NCBI GenBank assembly: GCA_015501075.1 | Contig: JADNYJ010000010.1 | Span: 1-64,000, forward strand | Direction: 5' to 3' | DNA length: 64,000 bases | Origin: Gymnopilus junonius | Taxonomy: Eukaryota > Basidiomycota > Agaricomycetes > Agaricales > Galerinaceae | Part shown: piece by piece, positions 47,761-59,555 of the stretch | Layout of the letters: every line of letters starts with the position of its first letter | Numbering within the stretch: the stretch's first letter is position 1 | The notes under the pieces: model-generated | Database searches by the model: none | What the model was told of the DNA's origin: nothing | Seen by the model: only the letters and a program-made list of their open reading frames with translations | Made by a program: the position numbers and the translations under genes

Positions 47761-48005
47761 GATTACGGATACCTGTTCCGGGCGTGCAGCCTAGGGGAGG
47801 TACAGAAGAAAGAGAAAGGCGAGAGAGAAGGAAAGGCAGAGAGCGACTTGCGGCTTATGACAGCGGAGAGTAGAGAGCGTTGGCAGACTCTGCCCCGATC
47901 GCGTGACTATTGACGTGTCCACCATTCGCGTCCTTCACGTGGAACTTGACCTCATCTCCCGAGCTTTCGCCAAAATAAATTAGATATCTCTACGTAGTAC
48001 GTAGA

Positions 48006-50496
48006 TTATGGTATAGCTATCCGGTCCACACCCTGCTTCACCTTTCCGAGCAAGTTCATCACGCCGTCTCGGATCCCATCTGCCTGAACCCCAACACCTT
48101 CCCCGCTCGTCCGGTACACTCCAGTGCCACCTGGTCCACCCAGGCTCACATTCACGCCTCCGAGATTCAAATTTAATATTGGCGCGTTTGCTACTGATTC
48201 AGGTGGAGGGTCATAGACACTTGCCGGGAATTTGGTTGCTTCTGATCGCAACATTTCGATATACCTAGTACGATAATTAACATAGGATTCAGTTTGAAAA
48301 AAAAAGCACAGACGACGACGAATTGTGCACACATGTCCCACCAAGTAGGAGCCGGATGCCTGCTGGGTTGGTGATACTACCGTTCGATGCTGCAACGGGG
48401 TCCTGGTTAAAAAGGGCGATTGTCCTAGCCTCTTCATAAGTGGTGCCTCCGATCATGAAGATGATAACATCTTGTGGCCTGCCGATGAAATGAGCAAGAA
48501 CAGGCCGTTGAAATTAGAAAAAAATGACCTTTGAAATCCAGCATTTGGACCCGCACCCTCCAAAAAAGGGTAACTTGTTTCCCGTAACCTCCCTTTGAAC
48601 AAGTTTTCGAGTGTCTCTGATAAATGAGGCGTGTGCTGGGTGTAGACATTTTCCACACCCTGCAATGTCCTTCAACAACTCGCAAAATTGTAGTTTTATC
48701 AGAATACCGACCTTGAGACCTTTCAGAGCAGAACGTCCTTTAGCTAGCAAAGATTCTGTTGAGAAGAGGTCGTCCTGCCGTTGATCCGCGCCTGCAATAT
48801 TTAGCAGAATATATACCAGCTATTCAGGCATTAGCGAGGGCGGTAGTCGAATCTCAGGGATACATGCCTTCGCATCTTCTCTAGAGATACCATTTGCGAG
48901 CATGAGATTAATCAAGGATGCGATATTGGCCGTCTGTGTCTTTTGGTATCGCAGTGCATAGAGCATAACAATTCGAAGTTTACTCCATGGTGGAACCCCG
49001 GCATCAGTGATGATGCCTTGAACACTCTGAATAGTAGTCACGTATGAGCCTAGCAAGTGATGTGAGGAGATGCCATGGGGTTACCTTGATCTCAGCGCCC
49101 GAACTCGTCGCTAATCCTTGCTCCATTTCTCCAACTTCGAGCAACTTATCTCTACCCACCAGCCTGCTCAGTTCCCCAACTAAGGCGACATGTTTGCTGA
49201 CATTTCCGCCTAGTTTCCGAAACTCGGGATATTCTTCTACAAACCGCTTCATGTCGGCAATAGAGTTAATGGAGGAAGGGGATTGAGACTTTGCTTGATA
49301 CTCCTGTACGTAGTCCTTCAAGGATGAACCCAGGTCTCCGAATGTTGCTAAATAATTGGATTGAAAGAAAGGGTCTGTATTCGTGGTCAGTGTTATTTCC
49401 TGGAGAGGGGATGTCAATTGGCTCCCACTAGAAAAAGAACAAATAAACATACAGACAATTCCGGGCGATTATCAGGGACTTTGCTCAAATCCACCCGTCC
49501 ATTGTGGATGCCAAGTAGTTCATGCACCATAGCTTGATACGTCCACTGAGATAAAAGAGGGGTCACTGGGTCATTGCGTCGGTCGAGAATAAGTAATAGC
49601 GGGGGAACTTGAGTTAGGCGGAAATCGAATAGAGCCGCTTCCGATTGGATTCGATGCTAGAAAATTGGAGTTCCCTATACAGAGCACAGAAGATGGATAT
49701 GAAGAGCACTTACTTGAACCTCTAGTCCAAGCTTCTTGGCCATTGGACTCATTTTTTCGTAACGAATAACAGGCTTCTTTCTCAGACTCAGCAAAACGGC
49801 TGTTATGCCTTGCATCGCCAAGTCCAAAGCCGCAGAATCCCATGTGTGAACGTTAGAGCCATATAGCGGTCTCGATGTCGAGGGTGTGTGGTTCAAAGAG
49901 AATAAGCTTGGCGTTATTGCTGCATAATCGGCAAAATATTCCTACACAGCATATGAGGTTGAGCATCCAGCCATTAACGTAAAATGGGAAAGGATGTGAT
50001 AGTACCTGAACCTCACGAACTACCTCAAATTCGTCTACTTGTGCTAATCGTTCAATGGCAGTTTTAGTCAGGATGTTGCTGAAGTCTAGAAATTTCGCAT
50101 TAGTATGACGTCGAAGAAACGATGCACAACCAACAGATTCACCGACTGACACAGGTAGTATTCCCATACTTAGGCTCTTTCAGCTCCTCTGCGAGGGCCG
50201 CCAGGCTATCTTCACTGTTTTGTAGAAAACAAATGCATTTCATGTGCGGCATGCGGTCCCTCTTCTTGTTGTCTATTCGGTCCGTCAGGTAGACTTGATG
50301 GAATAACAATGTAGACTGTGTCGTTGCCAATGATACTATAGGCGTCTTTAGAATTCAAAACAAGGGCTGTAAGCAGAGCTCTGAAGTGCGAATTATAATC
50401 ACATACGGTATGTGTGTCCAGTAGTAACACCTTCATCGTAGACGGTGTCGACACCATTTTGTTGATGTAAGTCTCGACCGCCTTTACAACATCCAT
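48006..50496 (-). CDS. VPS45: Vacuolar sorting protein Vps45 (Sec1/Munc18 family)
   Basis: Vps45 is the SM protein that controls SNARE assembly at the trans-Golgi/endosome with the syntaxins Tlg2 and Pep12. The start at 50496 gives [16 protein letters not shown]. Family motifs include [10 protein letters not shown] (about 50430), [21 protein letters not shown] (about 50240), [22 protein letters not shown] (cited as [18 protein letters not shown]), [32 protein letters not shown] across 49500-49600, and [16 protein letters not shown] near 48440. The C-terminus is a glycine-rich tail ([17 protein letters not shown]). More than ten short introns join in frame. An upstream in-frame ATG at 50613 exists, but the family starts here. 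It diverges from the antiporter gene. Confidence 0.95.
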
Positions 50497-50741
50497 AACC
50501 GAAGAGCAATTTATGAAAACTAGTGTGCAGGAAGATTCAAACTGAGCTAAGGAATGGTGATTGGGGTAAACAAGCGCGCCGCAGCGACTGCCAGTGACGG
50601 CAGTCGGACTCATTCCCGATCAAGGTATGATGCTCTTCACGTGATCGCTTAACGAAGAGAGTCGAACCTCTCTTTCCTCCGCTTCCAAAGGCTCCATGAC
50701 ATCCCAGATGAAACGCTTGTCATTCTCCGACTACATAATCC
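50497..50741. promoter_or_regulatory. Shared divergent promoter region (VPS45 / antiporter)
   Basis: A 245-bp interval between two divergent start codons. TCACGTGATC near 50638 contains an E-box-like CACGTG. No other element is identified. Confidence 0.5.
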
Positions 50742-52464
50742 ATGGAAAATTCAGTATCATCATCTCTTCCTTCACATATTCAAGTGCCATATACCCAACC
50801 AGATATTCCTAATCTTCTTTCTCTTGCAAGTTACCTCTACCTTCTATCTTGCACCTCATCCGTAGCTGGTTCTATTACAATGCACCTCTGCTCGGCCCTC
50901 TTATCACAGCTATTTTACTAGGCCCAGAACTTGGGGGTCTGCTTACACCTGCGATTCAAGAAACCCTCATTACTCTTGGCTACATAGGTCTTGTCCTCAT
51001 CGTATTTGAAGCCGGACTGACCACTCACATCCCTCTCCTCATTGAAAATGCGGGACTGAGCACCATGGTGGCATTAACTGGAATTATGCTCCCGTTAGCA
51101 CTCAGCATGGCCACGTTCAAAGGTGCATGGGGTTATGGAGGTTTACAAGCCTTTGCAGCAGGTGCAGCCTTATGTTCCACATCGCTTGGCACCACAATTG
51201 CTCTTTTAACTCCCGAGTTACGGAAGACAAGAGTGGGTAGTGTCTTGATGGCCGCTGCCTTGCTAGATGACGTAGTGGGCCTAGTTATCGCGGGAATAAT
51301 TTCTGGGCTCGCCGGTGCAGACTCTGGAGTGAAAGGGGAGGAAGTTGTGAGGCCTTTACTCGTATCGTTTGCATTTGGTTTTGGCACTCCAATGCTGGCG
51401 TTGGTGTTGAAAAAGCTCCGAGTAAAGTGGCCGAAGAAACAGAGGAGCAACGCACCAGCTTCTAGTAATTACATGTTGCACAGCAGCCGAGTCCAACTCT
51501 TTATAGTTGTTCTTATCCTTTCAGCTTTCGTCGCTGGATCTAGGTATGCCGGCACAAGTGACCTCTTTGGCGCTTATCTCGCAGGGGCATTCCTCTCATA
51601 TCTTTTTGATGAGCCGCATCCCGAAGATGCTAATTCTGCTCTAGTGCTCTCAACTCCAACCTTGAGAGCATTTGATGTGTACCTTCAACCGATTCTTGTT
51701 CCTTTATTGGAGCCTATCTTCTTCTCCTCGATCGGCACCTCCATACCTGTCAAATCACTAGTCACCACCTACCCTAGCTCCACGACTAATTATGATGGTA
51801 AGAGACTTCCATCCCACAGGGTTGTCTGGCGTGGCATGGTATATGCATTATTAATGGTTCTAGGAAAGATGGCTGTTGGCTTGTGGTTCCTAGTGTGGCC
51901 CGGGTCGGGATCCATATCTAGATTTTTCAGAAGGCATTTGCGGGGCTGCGCTGATGCGGTGAAGACCCTGATGTATAGCAAGGGTAGCTCAAGAGGCAGA
52001 GTGGCCAGAGACACCTCACCGCCGAGTTCTGATATTACCAAACCCAATGGCATCTGCTCCGTGCATAACACTTGCGGAGAAAGATTTAAAATTTCTAGCG
52101 CCCATCGCACCCCACGAATCCAACTCTTGATATTGAATCTTTTTCAGGGCCACCAAATGCTGTGGAGCTGGATTCACTGTGCCGGGGACATGCGCAAACC
52201 GAAAAAGTGGGATCCAGTTTAACCGTTTCATCTCCTACAAAGGAACTGACTCACTCTCGCGGTGCTCTTCTGCTCGGCATTGCTATGGTTGCCCGTGGCG
52301 AAATTGCACTCATAGTTGCGCAACTCGCACGCCCCTTGCTACTCCGAAGCAATCCACCTGTTTCTGAGGGGATCACTACCACGGATGAAGAGCCCTTTGC
52401 CATCGTGATATGGGCGATACTTATCAGCACCTTTGGAGGAGCTATGGGTGTCGGAATTTATTGA
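50742..52464 (+). CDS. CPA2-family cation/proton antiporter
   Basis: CPA2 proteins exchange Na+ or K+ for H+ across membranes. About eleven hydrophobic helices can be counted, including LITAILLGPELGGLLTP near 50905, TLGYIGLVLIVFEAGL near 50970, and LMAAALLDDVVGLVIAGI (51245-51300), where the paired aspartates correspond to the ion-binding site of electrogenic antiporters. The region YAGTSDLFGAYLAGAFLSYLF is at 51540. A hydrophilic insert (51950-52250) precedes the last helices (ALLLGIAMVARGEIALIVAQLA; 52260-52330). The gene ends at 52464. The start MENSVSSSLPSHIQ at 50742 needs a short intron near 50830-50870 that I could not place; another intron ends at 52148. Confidence 0.83.
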
Positions 52465-52583
52465 AGACATGGCAGAGGAATGACCAAAAAAGTGGCGTAA
52501 GGGAATCAACCCCTACGGCAAGGTAGAATCAAATTGCTGTTAATACTCAGATATGATTTGCTGTCATGTATATAGAGTAAGGG

Positions 52584-53379
52584 CAGCCTGGGCAGGCTCC
52601 TAGTCTTAGTAGCATCGCTCTCGGCTTCGCTCCCTGATTGGATATCTCCGTGATGAAGTGATCCTAGGTGATCCCAAAAAAACAGTGGAGCGAGCGGCTG
52701 CAACATTTGTGCACGGACTTCTCGGGCATGCCTTTTTCGGTTGCCCCATAATAAATCTTAATGCCTCATAAATAGTCATGATCAGTGTTAAACAAAGGCT
52801 CAGGTGACCGTGACGCGTTTGCATTGAAATGAAAGCCGCCAGATTTGTGCGAGAGCAGTCCCATTTGAGAAATGTAGATATTTTCAGCGAGAGATAAGGC
52901 CCATTTTCTCGCACTTGGACTGGTAGGATAGGATGAAATCAGAACACTCAACAAATCTTCTGTTGTCGCCTCGAGTTGAGAGGCAAGTGGATGGTTCTGA
53001 TAATTCGGCGAAGTCAAGAGATCTTTGTAAAAATCTGTCAATGAGCAGTTGTTCAGTTCGAAGGCTCGAAGGATTCTGTCCATGAGTGTAGTCTGTGTAG
53101 AGGATACTATGTCTGTTCTTTGACATCTTCGCTAACGTATGGTGTCTTCAGCAAGAATCTGCTTGGATATAAGTTATCTTATCGCGCTGATCGTGATTAT
53201 CTATGAGGCATTAAAATTTATTATGGGGCAACCAAAAAAAGGCATGCCCGAGAAGCCCGTGCACAAATGTTGCAGTGGAGCGAGCGGCTGTTTTTTTGGG
53301 ATCACCTTCATCACGGAGATATCCCGCGTACCATTTAGTAATCAGGGAGCGAAGCCGAGAGCGATGCTTCTAGGACCTG
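52584..53379. mobile_element. 796-bp element with long inverted repeats and 9-bp direct repeats
   Basis: Two arms of about 190 bp (about 52584-52795 and 53185-53379) are inverted copies of each other, sharing AGCATCGCTCTCGGCTTCG, CGGGCATGCCTTTTT and the GTTGCCCCATAATAAAT block; they differ by a few substitutions and short indels. Both ends begin CAG. Identical GAGTAAGGG 9-mers flank the unit (52575-52583 and 53380-53388). Long inverted repeats with a 9-bp duplication fit the Mutator-like superfamily, which is inference. One minus-strand ORF of 105 codons lies inside. It lies 119 bp after the antiporter stop. Confidence 0.78.
52766..53083 (-). CDS. ORF inside the long-TIR element, possible remnant of a larger element protein
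   Basis: The 105-residue frame starts MDRILRAFELNNCSLTDF at 53083 and continues into the left arm. Its run LLTSPNYQNHPLASQLE and later ISQMGLLSHKSGGFHFNA recall the N-terminal part of large transposon-associated proteins common in mushroom genomes; this is recollection, not a search. No catalytic motif is present. It is probably the leftover start of the autonomous element's gene. Confidence 0.45.
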   Translation of the reverse strand: MDRILRAFELNNCSLTDFYKDLLTSPNYQNHPLASQLEATTEDLLSVLISSYPTSPSARKWALSLAENIYISQMGLLSHKSGGFHFNANASRSPEPLFNTDHDYL

Positions 53380-53476
53380 GAGTAAGGGATGCTTAAAGTT
53401 ACTACATAAAATTGGTTCCAAAATGAAGTTTTGCTATGATCAATCGCTAGAACGCAAAACGTCGTAGGAAAGAAAT

Positions 53477-53587
53477 GGACACATTGGGAATTGAACCCAA
53501 CACCTCCTGCACACGTGACCGAATTTCAGTTATAGTCATATAAGCGGATTGCTAAGCAGGCGTGATAACCAACTACACCATGTGCCC
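53477..53587 (-). tRNA. tRNA-Ala (AGC) with an intron
   Basis: Read on the minus strand from 53587, the acceptor arm GGGCACA pairs with TGTGTCC; the D arm (GGTGTAGTTGGTTATCAC) and T arm TTGGG-TTCAATT-CCCAA are canonical. The anticodon stem CCTGC/GCAGG closes a loop TTAGCA, giving anticodon AGC. A 38-nt insertion after the base 3' of the anticodon is the usual tRNA intron position. It is 111 nt long in total. The discriminator base is A at 53476. Confidence 0.93.
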
Positions 53588-56500
53588 CATGAATAGGCGC
53601 CCATTACCGTCGATAATACTCTGCTTTGAAGTTTGTTTTGTCCCATAGTTGCAATATGCCAGAGTGCATGCACCCTTCGACCGAGAGTACAATTTTTTTG
53701 GGAAGAAAACGACAGGATCTACGGGACCTTAGTGACCGCATCATGGGCTTCAATCCCATCCGCCTGTCCGTGTAGCGCTCTTACGGTCCAGGATTGAGGG
53801 CATCAGTCGATCTGCAGTTATACATCCTAACCAATGAATACCTGGGCATTAGGATTTTCACGCGGTTCCAATTTGAATAGAGCACAGGGCACAAGGTGAA
53901 TAAACTGAATAAGCACCCCTAAAATTTTTATTTGTTACTACACGGAAAGAGTTGAAAGGTACAGCTATGAGAAAAGTGATTTAATGAAAATCAGGAGAGC
54001 AAGGTAATGCGGGTGAATTGTCTAAGTGCTGAGACTAGGATAAATGATGATATGTTCTTACACCGTCTCAAGCTGAGACCAAGTGACCGCCGAGGGTCAA
54101 ACAGTCTTGAACTTGAGGGAGATGCGTACATGCGCTGAGGCACGTACTGAACATGTACCCGCATCACCTGCAGCCCATTGATGTACTTCATTGGACTAGT
54201 GTAAATATTTATAATATTTAAACCTGATAAAAATATCGATCATGTACAGGCATTCCGGTGAAGCCTAAAAGTTATTCCTAGTAATTACGTCCAGCTATTT
54301 GGTACAATTCCGCGAAATTCCCAGTTCGGTAAGGTACTGCCCTTGTCTTTTAGTGTAAAGATTACTAGTCTGGCATATGCTGCCATCACCACCGTCAGAA
54401 GCTCACGCGAAATGGGGCAGCGAGCACTGAAAACGGAGGTCGATGACGACACTGGGTGATCGAGATCTCAGTGGGGGCTCGATCATGATCGTGCGCCACA
54501 CAAGGGATTCTAGCCCAGCGCACATTGAAAACGTGGAGGGCGCTTTGACGAAGGCCTCAAAAATTCGGTTGTTAGTGCACCATTCCCCTCTCAAGCCATA
54601 CGCCCTTCAGAGCCCAGCTCACCTCGTGTATGTGCGTGCGAGGCGAACAAGAAAGAAAGAGTTCTACTTGCATCTTTCAACCTGATTTTCTTGTCTATCA
54701 AATCAAAACGGCAGATTGTCAGAAAATCGGTCATGGTGTGAATGGATCAATCCAAATCTGCCAGGTTTCGTCACCCTCAGGCTCAGCTGAGTTTGTAAAG
54801 CGAACAAGCGAAATTACTAAGGCTCAAAGAGGACCCGCTTTCTAAATTCATACTTCATATCAAACGAATGACTACTGCGTGAGGTCATTTTCGTTGAGAT
54901 ATGAGTACATTTAGGATTGAAGGCAGTCTCCGAGCCATGACCGAGGTAAGGTTATCAACGGAGGGTCAAGGGTTGGGATTATAATTTTGCGTTTGAAGGG
55001 AAAATGATACAGTTTTGGGACCGCGTTAACGTTCTGTGGGAGCAATTCAACGATCTTTAATCCTCGAGGACTCAGATGACTAACATGCGGACCTCTTTTT
55101 GAACGTCAGTGCGCGTTTATTCTTGACATTGAACACTTCCCTTTCTATAACCGCACGGTTACCTGTCCGTAAGATATTCCGTCTTTCAAAATAGCAACAC
55201 TTATTCTTCTGTGAAAATAAGATTCTGCCAAAAAGCTGCAGGGCGCCTTGAAATGCTTCAATACCTAATGTCAATGTCAGTTTGAAATGTTATCCAAGGG
55301 AAAGAGCTTGCCTTTTCGTTAAACAGGACTTGACAGGCGGGAATACCATTCCCAGTACTGCCAGTACCCACGTCTATGCGCAAGCAGATCACGTCAATAG
55401 TCCATCGTAATCCAAAAAAGTGGGCATCATGTTGTGATTGTCTCGCCTAGTAAGGGTGGTGATCGGAGACGAGTTACGCCTCGAGTCCTCAGGGAGATGG
55501 AGTTATGGGTCCCAACAGCCGTAAGGCAGGCGGTTGACGAATGAGACGGAAGGAACACAAAGAACATCTGAGAATATACCAATATTGTAAGCATATCCGT
55601 GAGATGGAGGAAAGAAAGAGTGCTAAGAAAAGAATGAACCGGTCCCATTCTTTTGATTTCTTGCGCGCAGTCAATCTGGAGGCAGCTCACTAAGATTCGT
55701 AAGCCATGAGTGGAACGCCTAAAGTTAGCTGAACGCGTCTTCCAATCTTGCTGTCGGAATGCGGTACGTCCCGTCTGTCTGTTCTTTGTATTTCATGCGA
55801 GAAAAATTCGAGAGGTAAAGAATCGAGACTTGAGACCTTCGTCCGAGGCCAGACGATATATACTCCCAGGCGGATGTCTTATGCTGTGGAAAGTGGTTAA
55901 AATCTTGAATGGGTCGCTCGTGGGATAGATCTTTTTGGGTCGCCAATCGGCGTTCTGATATGTTTTCCTCACTTTGTAGCAGGAAATAGTTGACTTCCAA
56001 CCGCTGCAACCAATAACTTTTCGATAGTTTGCTACGAATCAATCAAAGAAATATTGTCTAAGTGACGGAATCGAAGGCGACCACTCGCGTGATTGATCTT
56101 TTTAGACATCGGCGGCATGAACGTGAGGTGACAAGAAAGACAGGGTCAATGGAGGCGGCTGATGGGAAGAAAACGAGGCTCGCGAGTCTTGAGAAATCTA
56201 GTGTTACTCTGCGACTCAAAGAACCTTTCAATCCAAGACAGAAATGCGGTTGCGGAGTCAATTGGAGTCCGGAGGAATCGATTCGAGCCAATTAAACCAG
56301 AGCACATTGGAAGGACTGTCAGTGTTGGACGACGGATGACGGCCGACACTCGTCGCCAAGGACGAATTTCAACCCAAGAGAAGGGATGCATGCTTAAAAT
56401 CTTCTTTCGTGGAAGATAATTCTGAGTCCGACGTGTCTTGAACAGGAGAGCGGTGAGCTGGATTTCGACCCCCAAAAAACCCGTAGAGGTCCGAAAAAGG

Positions 56501-56897
56501 CCTGAAGCCAAGAGATATCCGAGGAGGTTCAGCACGTAGGGTGAGCAGTTGAAGAAGCCTGATCATCCTGTCAGACAAATGGGGACAGAGCCTTACTTGA
56601 GTTGGATGAGTACGAAATTAATGAACGCGCTTGATGGCCTGGGCTCTCTTTCAGCGACCAAGTTGTAGTTCATCCCTTGTAGATGGATCAAGGATGGATG
56701 AAGAGAGAAGGAGTATTTTAAGGGATTAGGTAAAGGGTTCGAATGTCAGGGGGGAGGCAAACAGGCCTAGTTCGGTTCGGCGTCAGAAACGAAGGAAGGA
56801 TTCGCCTGCCAAATTTACTCTATCGCAATCCTCCAGGCTACTTATTTGGCCACCCCCACTTCCCCCATGCGCTTTTGGCCACCCTCCTCCCAACTCC
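53588..56897. other. 3.3-kb gene-poor region
   Basis: Many short frames overlap on both strands, but none shows a family motif, and longer ones (for example 56146-56535 minus) look like chance frames. I found no LTRs, TIR pairs or tandem arrays. It may contain decayed repeats or non-coding transcripts. Confidence 0.4.
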
Positions 56898-59012
56898 ATG
56901 TCCTCTCCCTCCCAGAGCGTCGTCCAGACACAGCCAAGAACGTACAAGGTATCCATCAAGTCTGTCCTTTCATTACCGGTGCGTATACTTCACCATGCAT
57001 GTCTCCAATTGCTCACTCATACCATCTAGTTTCGTATCTGTAACCCGCCCCCTGCGGTCGCCAAGGTCAGATCATGCGGAGGTCAGTTTTAATTGCGTCC
57101 AGGTCCCGGTCGTCGTTCTCATTTTCATATCAAGTTACACCCCTCTTCAAGGTTCGTCTAGAAGACGTTCTGGATCGAAAGCATTTGCCGCCATTGGGTG
57201 AGCTGCATCTATTCCTCTGTTTGCAATACCCTTTTACTGACTGAGATCGATATTTCAGGTCTCAAGGATTTTGAGGTAAATAAATTTCAAGGCGGCACGC
57301 GTCCACTGTATTGACCAGATCGACAGGAATGGCTGCTCTTCGTCGAGATGAGCCCGGAAAACTTGTAATTCATTAAAGCCCATCTTTCTCCTCCTCCCGG
57401 CTAACACCGTTTTCATCTCTTCAGATACTTCATTCTTTGGCTTAGGGAGTACAAGCAACGATACAGTCAATGGAAATCTCAAGCCGAGTTTCAAAGCAGA
57501 AATGAACCCTCGGATTATCCCATTCATTGGTCTTCGCAGCACTCTTCTCATCTGGCCATGTTCTATGCCCGTGCCAAGCAGACATTCTTCACTCCTGGCT
57601 CAGAATACGAGCTTAACCTTACGTCAAGTTTACTGGCCCCATTCCACAAGCCCAACATGTCACCTCACCCTGATCCTATCTTGTTTGCAGAGGTCGAGTT
57701 GGAAACTTTCCGTACACTTGAGCAAAGTCTACGCCGTTTCGTGAACGCGCAATTCAATAATGTTGGTAACAAACGCGTGCTGTGCGGCATGATTGCGGGG
57801 ATTATCTTTGCTCTCGTTCTCGGCATCCTTCCCCTTGTCCTGACTTGTCTTCGTGCTGAGTCACGATGGTGGCGCCTAATCGCCCTCCCGGGACTATGGG
57901 CTGGCCTTAGCATATTTTATTCCTCAGTCAATGGAATCTGTCTCGGCGTCTACGTTTTCGGAGATCTCAGGCAACTTCGCAAATTCGAGCTTTCCCGTCC
58001 TCCCATTTCAAAACCTAAACCACTACCCCCTTACAGGCGTTGGACATCAAACGCGCGGCCTTTATCCACACCTAACTCAATATTACCAATTCAGCAGCCA
58101 AAACGAGCGATGGTCCCTAATTTCTATACGGGATACCATATACCCCGCCGTGCACCGTCCATCTCTTCTGTGCGCGTGAGCGAGGAAAGCTTACACACAA
58201 CCTCCTCGGACGATCATATCCACATCTCACCATCGTATTACGACGTGGACGAAGTTGACGCGCCGGCAATGTACGTCCCAGATTCTGACTACCAGTTCCC
58301 AGAAAAGCAAAACACCAAAGGACAAAACGCAGCCGCGCTTGCAGCGAATGCTACGGCAGGTTTCATCCGTCCGTTCGACCCCATATCGGATGACGAGGAT
58401 GACCTGGAACGCTCTTTTAGCTTACCACAGCGACACCAAGCTATGGCCCCGTTCGACTTTGATTCCCTGCCTAGCCGACCCAACTTCAAAGGGACGTCGA
58501 ATAAAAAGCTGCCTCTGATGCAGCTTCAACGACTCCAAATACCAACCCCGACGCCTCCGCCCACTGCTGTCGTTTCCGGCCCGTCTGGTATCATAGGCCG
58601 CATGCAAGAAAAGTGCAACATTGCCAGGTGGCGACTACAGACCGGATATCTAGAGCCCGACACCCCTAGCACCATCGGCGGGCCTGGCAGCCCCTTACCA
58701 CACTCAAGCAGTCCTTACTGGTCTGCCCATCCGAATCACTCCAATGCGAACTCGGCATCATCAGGGACAACGAAGCTCGCTTTACCCTCCGAGTCAGAGA
58801 AAACTACAGCGGACACGGAAGAGAAGGTAAAGAAGAGGTTTAGGATGGTTCAAGCCGTCCCAGCGTTCGCGGCCCCTCTGACACGCGTGTTGAGCCCGGT
58901 CATCGTGCGTGGTCAGTGGGAGATCGTTGTGCGCTCTTCCTTGGTCGCTCTGGTTTTCACTTGCATGGTCATCGGCGGTTTGCTGGCCATCCCTCCAGTC
59001 ATGAAACAGTGA
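56898..59012 (+). CDS. RGS-domain membrane protein, Rax1-like
   Basis: The protein combines a regulator-of-G-protein-signalling domain with membrane helices, as in yeast Rax1 and related fungal RGS proteins. The start at 56898 gives MSSPSQSVVQTQPRTYKVS. Exon 1 ends at 56978. Joined exons read VRLEDVLDRKHLPPLGLKDF near 57150-57275, EWLLFVEMSPENL, YFILWLREYKQRYSQW near 57425-57470, the helices of the RGS bundle. Membrane helices follow: MIAGIIFALVLGILPLVLTC near 57790-57840 and ALPGLWAGLSIFYSSVNGIC near 57880-57940, and SSLVALVFTCMVIGGLLAIP near 58940-58990 at the C-terminus. A long Pro/Ser-rich cytosolic loop lies between. All five intron phases fit. Confidence 0.82.
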
Positions 59013-59555
59013 TCATGGACTGATTCTCGGATTTTGCCCTCCATTATTCTGTTCAATATTTGTTCGATGTTCTCGGTGCTGTGTACTACCATGCATAAAT
59101 TAGTTGTAAGGTTTTTGTTACTCTATGTATTTCTTTAAGTCATTGCGCATCCCTTCTCGTTGTCACACTCGTTTCTTCTTCCTTGACCAACCCATACAAA
59201 CACCAGATATCCCTTACGAGACAGTCATTTAAGGCTTCATTCGCTCCTTTGGACGTTTACCCTCTCGAGTTTCCTTGTCTTCCATTTTCATTTATAACCT
59301 CGCACCTCCTTAAATGTCCTCGGATGCAGTATAGATATCTTTCCAATACACAATGCAAATGGCTTCATTCATTTCTGCGCCTTTCTGCGGCGCGTTAGCA
59401 AGGTCGCCCAGACAAGTCAAGCCTACAGGCACCCAACTACTTTGCGATAAGGATGCATGATTGTAATAGAGTGGTATATTCTTTGCATGCACATGTGGAT
59501 TCCCCACCAAAGGTTATGATTCTGGGGGTATAAGGGCCAGAGCTGTCAATTGGGT
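59013..59555. other. Convergent intergenic region
   Basis: Pyrimidine-rich sequence between two converging genes. No feature recognised. Confidence 0.5.

Noticed and set aside
53710..53770. tRNA-like segment (ACAGG/CCTGT ends, ATGGG...CCCAT hairpin)
   Set aside because: The loop is CTTCAAT instead of a proper T-loop, the length is about 60 nt and no anticodon arm can be folded. At best it is a tRNA relic.
56146..56535. 129-codon minus-strand frame in the gene-poor region
   Set aside because: Overlapping plus-strand frames of similar length and no motifs or splice support; likely chance.
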